A stretch of DNA of 64,000 bases from Dryocosmus kuriphilus (taxonomy: Eukaryota > Arthropoda > Insecta > Hymenoptera > Cynipidae). Below the pieces are notes generated by a model. It was not told where the DNA came from. It saw nothing but the letters and a program-made list of their open reading frames with translations, and did not search any database. Position numbers and translations under genes: made by a program. The stretch is from NCBI GenBank assembly GCA_038277395.1, contig CM076194.1, forward strand, positions 183,211,227-183,275,226. Direction: 5' to 3'. Below, piece after piece: positions 53,001-63,540 of this stretch. Within the stretch, counting starts at the first letter, position 1. The number at the start of each line of letters is the position of its first letter.

Positions 53001-54920
53001 TCTGCCCGGTACTCAGGCGCATTCTCAACACCTGTCTCGCGCTCATCAATCAATGAGCTTATATCTAAAACGTAAATTCCTTCATTTTTTACACAGTTTG
53101 GCTGAAAAAAGCAATTTTTTTATTATTACATTCTCATCTCAATGAGAAGGTATTAGTTTTATGTGAAAACTGACTTTCGCGGATTTCATGAAATCTCCAC
53201 GTTTCATGACCCCCTGAACCCGAAAAAAAAAGGTTTTACGTTGGTGTCTGTCTGTCGTTGTTGTCGACGTTGTCGTCGTTGTCGCCGTTGTCGTCGTTGT
53301 TGTCGTCGTAGCCTGTGGACACGATAACTTTCGAAGGACTAATCGTATTGGATTGCGCTTTGGCACACTTCTTTAAAGTCTAAGAAGTAAGGACGAGTTC
53401 GTTAACCGGCCACATTTGACCAACGGTTATGGTTTTTTATCGATCAAAAACGGTTTTCACAAAATCATAAAATCCATTTTCCGGCTAAACTATGAGAGAT
53501 ACAAAAAAAATGTACGAAAATAAAATTGTTGAACTCATAGAGATCTACAAACTTGCTTTCTATCATTTTTTTGATCAGACGCGTAGTTTGTAAGTTATTC
53601 GTGAAATATGTTAATTCGTATAAAAAAATCTACTTTTTCGCAAAAGTATGCGAGATACGTGAAAATATCAACAAGCAGAATTATTCATCTTCCAAGGTGC
53701 CACAAATTCTCTTGGAACCATTTTTTGATACAACCCATACTTTCTTCATTAAACGTATAAAACCGTTCTTTTCATCAAAAAATACATTACTATACAGTCA
53801 ATAAAAGTTATTTAAAGTTATTGAAAAATCTGCTCGCTACTCAGGCACGTTCTCATCACCTGTCTCGCGCTCACCAATCAATGAATTTATATCTAAAACG
53901 TAAATTTCTTCATTTTTTACACAGTTTGGCTGAAAAATGCAATTTTTTTATTATTGCATTCTCATCTCAATGAGAAGGTATTAGTTTTATGTGAAAACTG
54001 ACTTTCGCGGATTTCAAGAAATCGCCACATTTCATGACCACCTGAACCCGAAAAAAAAGGTTTACGGTGGTGTCTGTCTATCGTTGTTGTCGTCGTTGTC
54101 GTCGTTGTCGTCGTTGTCGTCGTTGTTGTCGTCGTAGTCTGTGGACACGATAACTTTCGAAGGACTAATCGGATTGGATTGCGCTTTATCAAACTTCTTT
54201 AAAGTGTAAAAAGTAAGCAAGACTTCGTTAATCGGCCACTTTTGACCAACGGTTATGGTTTTATCGATCAAAAACGGTTTTCACAAAATAAAAAAATCCA
54301 TTTTCCGGCTAAACTAGATGAGAGATACAAAAAAAAATGTAAGAAAGTAAAATTGTTCAGCTCATAGAGATCTACAAACTTGCTAATACCATTTTTTTTT
54401 ATCAGACGCGTAGTTTGTGAGTTATTCGTGAAATATGTTAATTCGTATAAAAAAATCTACTTTTTCGCAAAAGTATGTGAGATACGTGAAAATATCAAAA
54501 AGCAGAATTATTCACCTTCCCAGGACCTACAAATTCCCCTGGAACCATTTTTTGACACAACCAATACTTTCTTCATTAAACGTATAAAACCGTCCTTTTC
54601 ATCAAAAAATACATTACTATACAGTCAATAAAAGTTATTTAAAGTTATTGAAAAATCTGCCCGCTACTCAGGCGCATTCTCATCACCTGTCTCGCGCCCA
54701 CCAATCAATGAATTTATATCTAAAACGTAAATTTCTTCATTTTTTACACAGTTTGGCTGAAAAATGCAATTTTTTTTTATTATTGCATTCTCATCTCAAT
54801 GAGAAGGTATTAGTTTTATGTGAAAACTGACTTTCGCGGATTTCATGAAATCTCCACGTTTCATGACCACCTGAACCCGAAAAAAAAGGTTTTACGGTGG
54901 TGTCTGTCTGTCGTTGTTGT
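53001..54920 (+). repeat. Copy 1 of a ~1.9-kb duplication with a three-monomer offset
   Basis: This stretch reappears at about 55448-57366, shifted by 2444-2451 bp, which is three SatA units. Private markers shared in the same order are CTGCCCGGTACTC (53002), ATGAGCTTATATC (53053), GTCGACG and GTCGCCG inside the GTC tract (about 53262-53287), ATCGTATTGG (53342), GTACGAAAATAAAA (about 53512), TCCAAGGTGCCAC (about 53691), GTCTATCG (about 54075), GCTTTATCAAAC (54183), GACTTCGTTAATCGG (54221) and CGTCCTTTTC (54590). The differences noticed between copies are few and largely homopolymer lengths. Confidence 0.85.
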
Positions 54921-55014
54921 CGTCGTAGCCTGTGGACACGATAACTTTCGAAGGACTAATCGGATTGGATTGCGCTTTGGCACACTTCTTTAAAGTCTAA
55001 GAAGTAAGGACGAG

Positions 55015-55845
55015 TTCGTTAACCGGCCACATTTGACCAACGGTTATGGTTTTATCGATCAAAAACGGTTTTCACAAAATCATAAAATCCATTTTCCGGC
55101 TAAACTATGAGAGATACAAAAAAAATGTAGGAAAATAAAATTGTTGAACTCATAGAGATCTACAAACTTGCTTTCTACCGTTTTTTTTGATCAGACGCGT
55201 AGTTTGTGAGTTATTCGTGAAATATGTTAATTCGTATAAAAAAAATCTACTTTTTCGCAAAAGTATGCGAGATACGTGAAAATATCAACAAGCAGAATTA
55301 TTCATCTTCCAAGGACCCACAAATTCTCTTGGAACCATTTTTTGATACAACCCACACTTTCTTCATTAAACGTATAAAAAACCGTTCTTTTCATCAAAAA
55401 ATACATTACTATACAGTCAATAAAAGTTATTTAAAGTTATTGAAAAATCTGCCCGGTACTCAGGCGCATTCTCAACACCTGTCTCGCGCTCATCAATCAA
55501 TGAGCTTATATCTAAAACGTAAATTCCTTCATTTTTTACACAGTTTGGCTGAAAAAAGCAATTTTTTTATTATTACATTCTCATCTCAATGAGAAGGTAT
55601 TAGTTTTATGTGAAAACTGACTTTCGCGGATTTCATGAAATCTCCACGTTTCATGACCCCCCTGAACCCGAAAAAAAAAGGTTTTACGTTGGTGTCTGTC
55701 TGTCGTTGTTGTCGACGTTGTCGTCGTTGTCGCCGTTGTCGTCGTTGTTGTCGTCGTAGCCTGTGGACACGATAACTTTCGAAGGACTAATCGTATTGGA
55801 TTGCGCTTTGGCACACTTCTTTAAAGTCTAAGAAGTAAGGACGAG
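55015..55845 (+). repeat. Hybrid SatA monomer marking a recombination junction
   Basis: The left part matches monomer 51774: GTAGGAAAATAAAATTG, TTTCTACCG before the T run, and ACAACCCACAC. The right part matches monomer 52571: CTGCCCGGTACTC, CTCAACACC, ATGAGCTTATATC and the GTCGACG tract. Monomer 52571 itself has TTTCCACC and ACAACCAATAC in the left half. The switch therefore lies between about 55355 and 55450, near unit position 340-430. This is the expected product of an unequal exchange that created the three-monomer offset between the two duplicated copies. Confidence 0.75.
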
Positions 55846-57366
55846 TTCGTTAACCGGCCACATTTGACCAACGGTTATGGTTTTATCGATCAAAAACGGT
55901 TTTCACAAAATCATAAAATCCATTTTCCGGCTAAACTATGAGAGATACAAAAAAAATGTACGAAAATAAAATTGTTGAACTCATAGAGATCTACAAACTT
56001 GCTTTCTATCATTTTTTTGATCAGACGCGTAGTTTGTAAGTTATTCGTGAAATATGTTAATTCGTATAAAAAAATCTACTTTTTTCGCAAAAGTATGCGA
56101 GATACGTGAAAATATCAACAAGCAGAATTATTCATCTTCCAAGGTGCCACAAATTCTCTTGGAACCATTTTTTTGATACAACCCATACTTTCTTCATTAA
56201 ACGTATAAAACCGTTCTTTTCATCAAAAAATACATTTACTATACAGTCAATAAAAGTTATTTAAAGTTATTGAAAAATCTGCTCGCTACTCAGGCGCGTT
56301 CTCATCACCTGTCTCGCGCTCACCAATCAATGAATTTATATCTAAAACGTAAATTTTTCTTCATTTTTTACACAGTTTGGCTGAAAAATGCAATTTTTTT
56401 ATTATTGCATTCTCATCTCAATGAGAAGGTATTAGTTTTATGTGAAAACTGACTTTCGCGGATTTCAAGAAATCGCCACATTTCATGACCACCTGAACCC
56501 GAAAAAAAAGGTTTACGGTGGTGTCTGTCTATCGTTGTTGTCGTCGTTGTCGTCGTTGTCGTCGTTGTCGTCGTTGTTGTCGTCGTAGTCTGTGGACACG
56601 ATAACTTTCGAAGGACTAATCGGATTGGATTGCGCTTTATCAAACTTCTTTAAAGTGTAAAAAGTAAGCAAGACTTCGTTAATCGGCCACTTTTGACCAA
56701 CGGTTATGGTTTTATCGATCAAAAACGGTTTTCACAAAATAAAAAAATCCATTTTCCGGCTAAACTATGAGAGATACAAAAAAAATGTAAGAAAGTAAAA
56801 TTGTTCAGCTCATAGAGATCTACAAACTTGCTAATACCATTTTTTTTTTATCAGACGCGTAGTTTGTGAGTTATTCGTGAAATATGTTAATTCGTATAAA
56901 AAAATCTACTTTTTCGCAAAAGTATGTGAGATACGTGAAAATATCAAAAAGCAGAATTATTCACCTTCCCAGGACCTACAAATTCCCCTGGAACCATTTT
57001 TTGACACAACCAATACTTTCTTCATTAAACGTATAAAACCGTCCTTTTCATCAAAAAATACATTACTATACAGTCAATAAAAGTTATTTAAAGTTATTGA
57101 AAAATCTGCCCGCTACTCAGGCGCATTCTCATCACCTGTCTCGCGCCCACCAATCAATGAATTTATATCTAAAACGTAAATTTCTTCATTTTTTACACAG
57201 TTTGGCTGAAAAATGCAATTTTTTTGTTATTACATTCTCATCTCAATGAGAAGGTATTAGTTTTATGTGAAAACTGACTTTCGCGGATTTCATGAAATCT
57301 CCACGTTTCATGACCACCTGAACCCGAAAAAAAAGGTTTTACGGTGGTGTCTGTCTGTCGTTGTTG
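55448..57366 (+). repeat. Copy 2 of the ~1.9-kb duplication
   Basis: This is the partner of 53001-54920. The same private markers occur at CTGCCCGGTACTC (55449), ATCGTATTGG (about 55790), TCCAAGGTGCCAC (about 56140), GTCTATCG (about 56526), GCTTTATCAAAC (56635), GACTTCGTTAATCGG (56672) and CGTCCTTTTC (about 57041). Similarity ends inside the GTC tract of monomer 56675. There copy 1 has the very short tract and GTCTAAGAAG, whereas copy 2 has a long tract followed by CTCTAAAGTGTAAAAGG. Unequal crossing over with an exchange point in or near the trinucleotide tract would explain this end. Confidence 0.85.
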
Positions 57367-57497
57367 TCGTTGTCGTCGTTGTCGTCGTTGTCGTCGTTGT
57401 TGTCGTCGTAGCCTGTGGACACGATAACTTTCGAAGGACTAATCGGATTGGATTGCGCTTTGGCACACTTCTCTAAAGTGTAAAAGGTAAGGACGAG

Positions 57498-59946
57498 TTC
57501 CTTAACCGGCCACTTTTGACCAACGGTTAAGGTTTTATCGATCAAAAACGGTTTTCACAAAATCATAAAATCCATTTTCCGGCTAAACTATGAGAGATAC
57601 AAAAAAAATGTAAGGATGTAAAATTGTTCACCTCAAAGAGGTCTACAAACTTGCTTTATATCATTTTTTTGATCAGACGTGTAGTTTTTGAGTTATTCGT
57701 GAAATATTTTAATTCGTATAAAAACATCTACTTTTTCGCAAAAGTATGCGAGATACGTGAAAATATCAAAAAGCAGAATTATTCACCTTCCAAGGACCTA
57801 CAAATTCCCTTGGAACCATTTTTTGATACAACCCATACTTTCTTCATTAAACGTATAAAACCGTTCTTTTCATCAAAAATACATTACTATACAGTCAATA
57901 AAAGTTATTTAAAGTTATTGAAAAATCTGCCCGCTACTGAGGCGCATTCTCATCACCTGTCTCGCGCTCACCAATCAATGAATTTATATCTAAAACGTAA
58001 ATTTCTTCATTTTTTACACAGTTTGGCTGCAAAATGCAATTTTTTTATTATTACATTCTCATCTCAATGAGAAGGTATTAGCTTTATGTGAAAACTGACT
58101 TTCGCGGATTTCATGAAATCTCCACGTTTCGTGACCCCCTGAACCCGAAAAAAGAGGTTTTACGTTGGTGTCTGTTTGTCGTTGTTGTCGTCGTTGTCGT
58201 CGTTGTCGTCGTTTTTGTCGTCGTAGCCTGTGGACACGATAACTTTCGAAGGACTAATCGGATTGGATTGCGCTTTGGCACACTTCTCTAAAGTGTAAAA
58301 GGTAAGGACGAGTTCCTTAACCGGCCACTTTTGACCAACGGTTAAGGTTTTATCGATCAAAAACGGTTTTCACAAAATCATAAAATCCATTTTCCGGCTA
58401 AACTATGAGAGATACAAAAAAAATGTAAGGATGTAAAATTGTTCACCTCAAAGAGGTCTACAAACTTGCTTTATATCATTTTTTTGATCAGACGTGTAGT
58501 TTTTGAGTTATTCGTGAAATATTTTAATTCGTATAAAAACATCTACTTTTTCGCAAAAGTATGCGAGATACGTGAAAATATCAAAAAGCAGAATTATTCA
58601 CCTTCCAAGGACCTACAAATTCCCTTGGAACCATTTTTTGATACAACCCATACTTTCTTCATTAAACGTATAAAACCGTTCTTTTCATCAAAAAATACAT
58701 TACTATACAGTCAATAAAAGTTATTTAAAGTTATTGAAAAAATCTGCCCGCTACTGAGGCGCATTCTCATCACCTGTCTCGCGCTCACCAATCAATGAAT
58801 TTATATCTAAAACGTAAATTTCTTCATTTTTTACACAGTTTGGCTGCAAAATGCAATTTTTTTATTATTACATTCTCATCTCAATGAGAAGGTATTAGTT
58901 TTATGTGAAAACTGACTTTCGCGGATTTCATGAAATCTCCACGTTTCGTGACCCCCTGAACCCGAAAAAAGAGGTTTTACGTTGGTGTCTGTTTGTCGTT
59001 GTTGTCGTCGTTGTCGTCGTTGTCGTCGTTTTTGTCGTCGTAGCCTGTGGACACGATAACTTTCGAAGGACTAATCGGATTGGATTGCGCTTTGGCACAC
59101 TTCTTTAAAGTGGAAAAGGTAAGGACGGGTTTGTTAACCGTCCACTTTTGACCAACGGTTATGGTTTTATCGATCAAAAACGGTTTTTCACAAAATCATA
59201 AAATCCATTTTCCGGCTAAACTATGAGAGATACAAAAAAAATGTAAGGATGTAAAATTGTTCACCTCAAAGAGGTCTACAAACTTGCTTTATATCATTTT
59301 TTTGATCAGACGTGTAGTTTTTGAGTTATTCGTGAAATATTTTAATTCGTATAAAAACATCTACTTTTTCGCAAAAGTATGCGAGATACGTGAAAATATC
59401 AAAAAGCAGAATTATTCACCTTCCAAGGACCTACAAATTCCCTTGGAACCATTTTTTGATACAACCCATACTTTCTTCATTAAACGTATAAAACCGTTCT
59501 TTTCATCAAAAAATACATTACTATACAGTCAATAAAAGTTATTTAAAGTTATTGAAAAATCTGCCCGCTACTGAGGCGCATTCTCATCACCTGTCTCGCG
59601 CTCACCAATCAATGAATTTATATCTAAAACGTAAATTTCTTCATTTTTTACACAGTTTGGCTGCAAAATGCAATTTTTTTATTATTACATTCTCATCTCA
59701 ATGAGAAGGTATTAGCTTTATGTGAAAACTGACTTTCGCGGATTTCATGAAATCTCCACGTTTCATGACCCCCTGAACCCGAAAAAAAGGGTTTTACGTT
59801 GGTGTCTGTCTGTCGTTGTTGTCTTCGTTGTCGTCGTTGTCGTCGTTGTTGTCGTCGTAGCCTGTGGACACGATAACTTTCGAAGGACTAATCGGATTGG
59901 ATTGCGCTTTAGCACACTTCTCTAAAGTGTAAAAGGTAAGGACGAG
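57498..59946 (+). repeat. Three near-identical consecutive SatA monomers
   Basis: Monomers at 57498, 58313 and 59130 share a private set of changes: GTAAGGATGTAAAATTG, TTCACCTCAAAGAGG, GCTTTATATC, CAGACGTGTAG, GAAATATTTTAATTCG, ATAAAAACATC, CTACTGAGGCG and GGCTGCAAAATGC. The first two also share TTCCTTAACC, GTTAAGG, GTTTCGTGACC, GTCTGTTTGTC and GTCGTTTTTGTCG, and are almost the same throughout. The third begins differently (GGGTTTGTTAACCGTCC, GTTATGG) and has the ordinary GTTTCATGACC with TCTTCG in its tract. Monomer 59947 is related but distinct (GTTGTAAAATTG, GATGAGACGTGAAG). This is a recent local expansion inside the diverged domain. Confidence 0.85.
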
Positions 59947-60406
59947 TTCCTTAACCGGCCACTTTTGACCAACGGTTAAGGTTTTATCGATCAAAAACGG
60001 TTTTCACAAAATCATTAAATCCATTTTCCGGCTAAACTATGAGAGATGCAAAAAAAATGTAAGGTTGTAAAATTGTTCAGCTTAAAGAGATCTACAAACT
60101 TGCTTTATATCATTTTTTTTGATGAGACGTGAAGTTTTTGAGTTATTCGTGAAATATGTTAATTCGTATAAAAACATCTACTTTTTCGCAAAAGTATGCG
60201 AGATACGTGAAAATATCAAGAGGCAGAATTATTCACCTTCCAAGGACCTACAAATTCCCTTGGAACCATTATTTGATACAACCCATACTTTATTCATTAA
60301 ACGTATTAAAACCGTTCTTTTCATCAAAAAATACATTACTATACAGTCAATAAAAAAGTTATTTAAAGTTATTGAAAAATCTGCCCGCTACTGAGGCGCA
60401 TTCTCA

Positions 60407-60906
60407 NNNNNNNNNNNNNNNNNNNNNNNNNNNNNNNNNNNNNNNNNNNNNNNNNNNNNNNNNNNNNNNNNNNNNNNNNNNNNNNNNNNNNNNNNNNNNN
60501 NNNNNNNNNNNNNNNNNNNNNNNNNNNNNNNNNNNNNNNNNNNNNNNNNNNNNNNNNNNNNNNNNNNNNNNNNNNNNNNNNNNNNNNNNNNNNNNNNNNN
60601 NNNNNNNNNNNNNNNNNNNNNNNNNNNNNNNNNNNNNNNNNNNNNNNNNNNNNNNNNNNNNNNNNNNNNNNNNNNNNNNNNNNNNNNNNNNNNNNNNNNN
60701 NNNNNNNNNNNNNNNNNNNNNNNNNNNNNNNNNNNNNNNNNNNNNNNNNNNNNNNNNNNNNNNNNNNNNNNNNNNNNNNNNNNNNNNNNNNNNNNNNNNN
60801 NNNNNNNNNNNNNNNNNNNNNNNNNNNNNNNNNNNNNNNNNNNNNNNNNNNNNNNNNNNNNNNNNNNNNNNNNNNNNNNNNNNNNNNNNNNNNNNNNNNN
60901 NNNNNN
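60407..60906. other. Assembly gap, 500 N
   Basis: Exactly 500 consecutive N. A round number like this is normally a placeholder inserted by scaffolding and not a measured distance. SatA ends on the left at unit position about 460 and degraded SatB begins on the right, so the true junction between the two satellites, and anything between them, is not in this window. Any open frame running through this interval is an artefact. Confidence 0.99.
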
Positions 60907-61248
60907 CGATTTTTCCATCCAAAATGATATGAAATTATGCGACGCATTCGTATTTCTCTGTCAAAATTCTACAAATCATGATTCTTTATGAAATAAAATT
61001 GGATATCACAGGCGCGTTTAAGCTCGAAGATCAGGAATATTTCTCGAATTGCGCGTTTTTCAGCAACTATGATTAATGAATTATGGCGGTCGTTTTGTAA
61101 ATTCTCAATGTTTCTTTATGAATAATGCGTTCGAAGCTCGAATCAGAAAGTATTTCCTCGAATTTGACGCTTTTCCATAACTATTAATCGAAATTATGGC
61201 GACGCATTATTTCTGCAATTTACAATGTATCTTTATGAATAAGATACA
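60907..61248 (+). repeat. Degraded SatB next to the gap
   Basis: About two units of recognisable but damaged SatB. The GACGCATTCG, TTTCTCTGTCAAAATTCTAC, CTCGAATT and ACTATGATTAATG segments appear in order, but with many single-base losses and missing blocks, for example TTTATGAATAATGCG and GGTCGTTTTGTAAATTC. The errors are mainly deletions. This is either true decay at the array edge or poor consensus at a contig end; the position directly beside a gap favours the latter. Confidence 0.65.
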
Positions 61249-61401
61249 CAGTTCGTAACATCGAAGATCCAGGAAAGCTATTTCCTCGAATTTGGACGCG
61301 TTTTTCTCCATGCAAACTATGATTAATCGAAATTATGGCGACGCTTCGTATTTCTCTGTCAAATTCTACAAAATCTGTTCTTTTTATGAAATAAGATTAT
61401 C

Positions 61402-61460
61402 CAAAATCAATGTTTTTTTCCCTTTTTATGAAATAAAAAATTGGACCTTTTTCCACAAAA
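61402..61460 (+). repeat. ~56-bp extra segment in one SatB monomer
   Basis: Between the GGACGCG of one unit (61294) and the next (61522) the distance is 228 bp, where about 172 is expected. The extra bases contain a second TTTTTATGAAATAA (about 61422-61435) and TTGGACCTTTTTCCACAAA (61440-61458). The latter resembles the TTTGGACGCGTTTTTCTCCATGC block of the normal unit in shortened form. It looks like a partial, damaged duplication of the unit and not foreign DNA. Confidence 0.6.
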
Positions 61461-62507
61461 ATCGTACAAAAGTTTCGATTAAGCATCGAAGATCCAGGAA
61501 AACTGCTATTTCCTCGAATTTGGACGCGTTTTTCTCCATGCAAACTATGATTAATCGAAATTATGGCGACGCATTCGTATTTCTCTGTCAAAATTCTACA
61601 AAATCATGTATTCTTTTTATGAAATAAGATGATATCACAGTACGCAGTTCGATAAGCATCGAAGATCCAGGAAAACTGCTATTTCCTCGAATTTGGACGC
61701 GTTTTTCTCCATGCAAACTATGATTAATCGAAATTATGGCGACGCATTCGTATTTCTCTGTCAAAATTCTACAAAATCATGTATTCTTTTTATGAAATAA
61801 GATGATATCCACAGTACGCAGTTCGATAAGCATCGAAGATCCAGGAAAACTGCTATTTCCTCGAATTTGGACGCGTTTTTCTCCATGCAAACTATGATTA
61901 ATCGAAATTATGGCGACGCATTCGTATTTCTCTGTCAAAATTCTACAAAATCATGTATTCTTTTTATGAAATAAGATGATATCACAGTACGCAGTTCGAT
62001 AAGCATCGAAGATCCAGGAAAACGCTATTTCCTCGAATTTGGACGCGTTTTTCTCCATGCAAACTATGATTAATCGAAATTATGGCGACGCATTCGTATT
62101 TCTCTGTCAAAATTCTACAAAATCATGTATTCTTTTTATGAAATAAGATATCACAGTACGCAGTTCGATAAGCATCGAAGATCCAGGAAAACTGCTATTT
62201 CCTCGAATTTGGACGCGTTTTTCTCCATGCAAACTATGATTAATCGAAATTATGGCGACGCATTCGTATTTCTCTGTCAAAATTCTACAAAATCATGTAT
62301 TCTTTTTATGAAATAAGATGATATCCACAGCGCAGTTCGATAAGCATCGAAGATCCAGGAAAACGCTATTTCCTCGAATTTGGACGCGTTTTTCTCCATG
62401 CAAACTATGATTAATCGAAATTATGGCGACGCATTCGTATTTCTCTGTCAAAATTCTACAAAATCATGTATTCTTTTTATGAAATAATGATATCCACAGT
62501 AGCAGTT

Positions 62508-62681
62508 CGATAAGCATCGAAGATCCAGGAAAACTGCTATTTCCTCGAATTTGGACGCGTTTTTCTCCATGCAAACTATGATTAATCGAAATTATGGCGA
62601 CGCATTCGTATTTCTCTGTCAAAATTCTACAAAATCATGTATTCTTTTTATGAAATAAGATGATATCCACAGTACGCAGTT
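62508..62681 (+). repeat. Representative SatB monomer with landmarks
   Basis: This 174-bp copy holds, in order: CGATAAGCATCG (62508), GATCCAGG (62522), AAAACTGC (62530), TTCCTCGAATTTGG (62541), GACGCGT (62554), AAACTATGA (62573), the GATTAATC palindrome (62580-62587), ATTATGGCGACGC (62591), TTCTCTGTC (62612), CTACAAAATCATG (62627), a T-rich stretch with TTTTTATGAAATAAG (about 62645), and GTACGCAGTTCG into the next unit. A near-dyad, ATGGCGACGCAT, becomes a perfect ATGCG-A-CGCAT dyad in copies that lack one G (60937, about 63252 and about 63933). Confidence 0.9.
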
Positions 62682-62842
62682 CGATAAGCATCGAAGATCC
62701 AGGAAAACTGCTATTTCCTCGAATTTGGACGCGTTTTTCTCCATGCAAACTATGATTAATCGAAATTATGGCGACGCATTCGTATTTCTCTGTCAAAATT
62801 CTACAAAATCATGTATTCTTTTTATGAAATAAGATGATATCC

Positions 62843-63540
62843 ATAGGCACGCATTCGTATCTTGCAAATTCAAAAATCATGTATTTTTTTGAAATAGATA
62901 TCCATGCATTGATAGATCGAAATCAGGAACGCATTCCTAATTTGGATTTCTCCAAAACTATGATTAATGAAATTATGGCACGCTTCGATTTTCTGCAATT
63001 CAAAGATCAGATTCTTTTATGAAATAAGACTTTTCCGCAATTTGATTAATCGAAATCAGGAAATCTATTCCTCGAATATCTCGTATTTCTCTGTAAACTT
63101 TTAAAATAATGTATGCGTACGCATTCGATTGTCAAATCCAGATCATGCTTTTCATCGAATAAGAAGTTTTCCCGAATTGATAAGATCGAAATCCAGGAAA
63201 CATTTCTATTTCTGAATTCGCATTTTTCTATCATTCTATGAAATAGAATTATGCGACGCATTCGATATCGTCAAGTTCAGAAAACTGTATTTCCTAGAAA
63301 TAATTTTCTCCATAACGATTTATCGAAATATGGATCAATCGATTTCCTGCGAATTCTACAATTTTTCTTTTAAAAATAATGATATCCGACAGATGTATTC
63401 TCAAGAATTCAAAAATCATTTCCTGAATTTGACGCATTTCTCCATCAGCGTTATCAAATATGCAGAATTATTCTATGTCACATTTGAAATCTTTTCTTTC
63501 TATGAAATAGTATTATCAAATACGAGATGATTACCTCAAA
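62843..63540 (+). repeat. Degraded SatB block flanked by regular monomers
   Basis: About 700 bp, close to four unit lengths, in which SatB words (GACGCATTCG, ACTATGATTAATGAAATTATGG, ATCGAAATCAGGAA, TTTCTCTG, GAATTTGACGC) recur irregularly with many deletions and order changes. Perfectly regular copies resume at about 63541. Order changes such as CATGCATTGATAGATCGAAATC resemble overlapping registers of the same repeat. A sharp return to regular sequence on both sides suggests a consensus artefact or an inserted older block; no gene or RNA structure is seen. Confidence 0.65.

Larger units (their letters stand above)
1..60406 (+). repeat. SatA tandem array, ~819-bp monomer, ~74 copies
   Basis: A head-to-tail array in which the same unit recurs every 808-830 bp, all copies in one orientation. 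Taking TTCGTTAACC as the unit start, monomers begin at 1, 821, 1642, 2466, 3288, 4108, 4920, 5744, 6568, 7382, 8212, 9036, 9855, 10667, 11485, 12301, 13114, 13936, 14758, 15575, 16388, 17235, 18043, 18863, 19689, 20516, 21333, 22145, 22967, 23794, 24616, 25441, 26249 (damaged), 27606, 28421, 29238, 30062, 30879, 31698, 32522, 33335, 34153, 34969, 35785, 36599, 37412, 38221, 39036, 39853, 40668, 41486, 42316, 43137, 43951, 44770, 45589, 46419, 47252, 48080, 48921 (truncated), 49326, 50134, 50960, 51774, 52571, 53398, 54224, 55015, 55846, 56675, 57498, 58313, 59130 and 59947 (cut by the gap). The array is open at the left edge. Every stretch without a gene in this interval is this repeat. I do not recognise it as a named satellite family. 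Confidence 0.98.
48921..60406 (+). repeat. Diverged SatA domain adjoining the gap
   Basis: Fourteen units and a partial one carry shared differences from the core: AATAAAAGTTATTTAAAG in place of the core form, frequent AAAAAAGAGG, GTAAGGAAG or GTAGGAAA near unit position 115, ATCATAAAATCC in many copies, ACGCGTAGTTTGTGAG in monomers of the 50-57 kb stretch, and CAACAAGCAG or CAAAAAGCAG in place of CAAGAAGCAG. Divergence between neighbours is mainly by substitution, unlike the indel-dominated core. Monomers fall into subtypes that reappear in order because of a larger duplication. Satellite edges are generally homogenised less than array centres, and this pattern fits that. The last unit (59947) is cut by the gap at unit position about 460. 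Confidence 0.85.

Noticed and set aside
51774..57497. Strict higher-order repeat across the whole diverged domain
   Set aside because: Only one duplication is clear. Units before 51774 and after 57498 do not follow the same order, so a regular higher-order array is not supported.
1..60406. CRISPR array
   Set aside because: The repeated unit is ~819 bp with no short direct repeats separated by unique spacers, and no cas genes are present.
60369..60947. Open frames across the N run
   Set aside because: They consist of unknown bases and cannot be evaluated.
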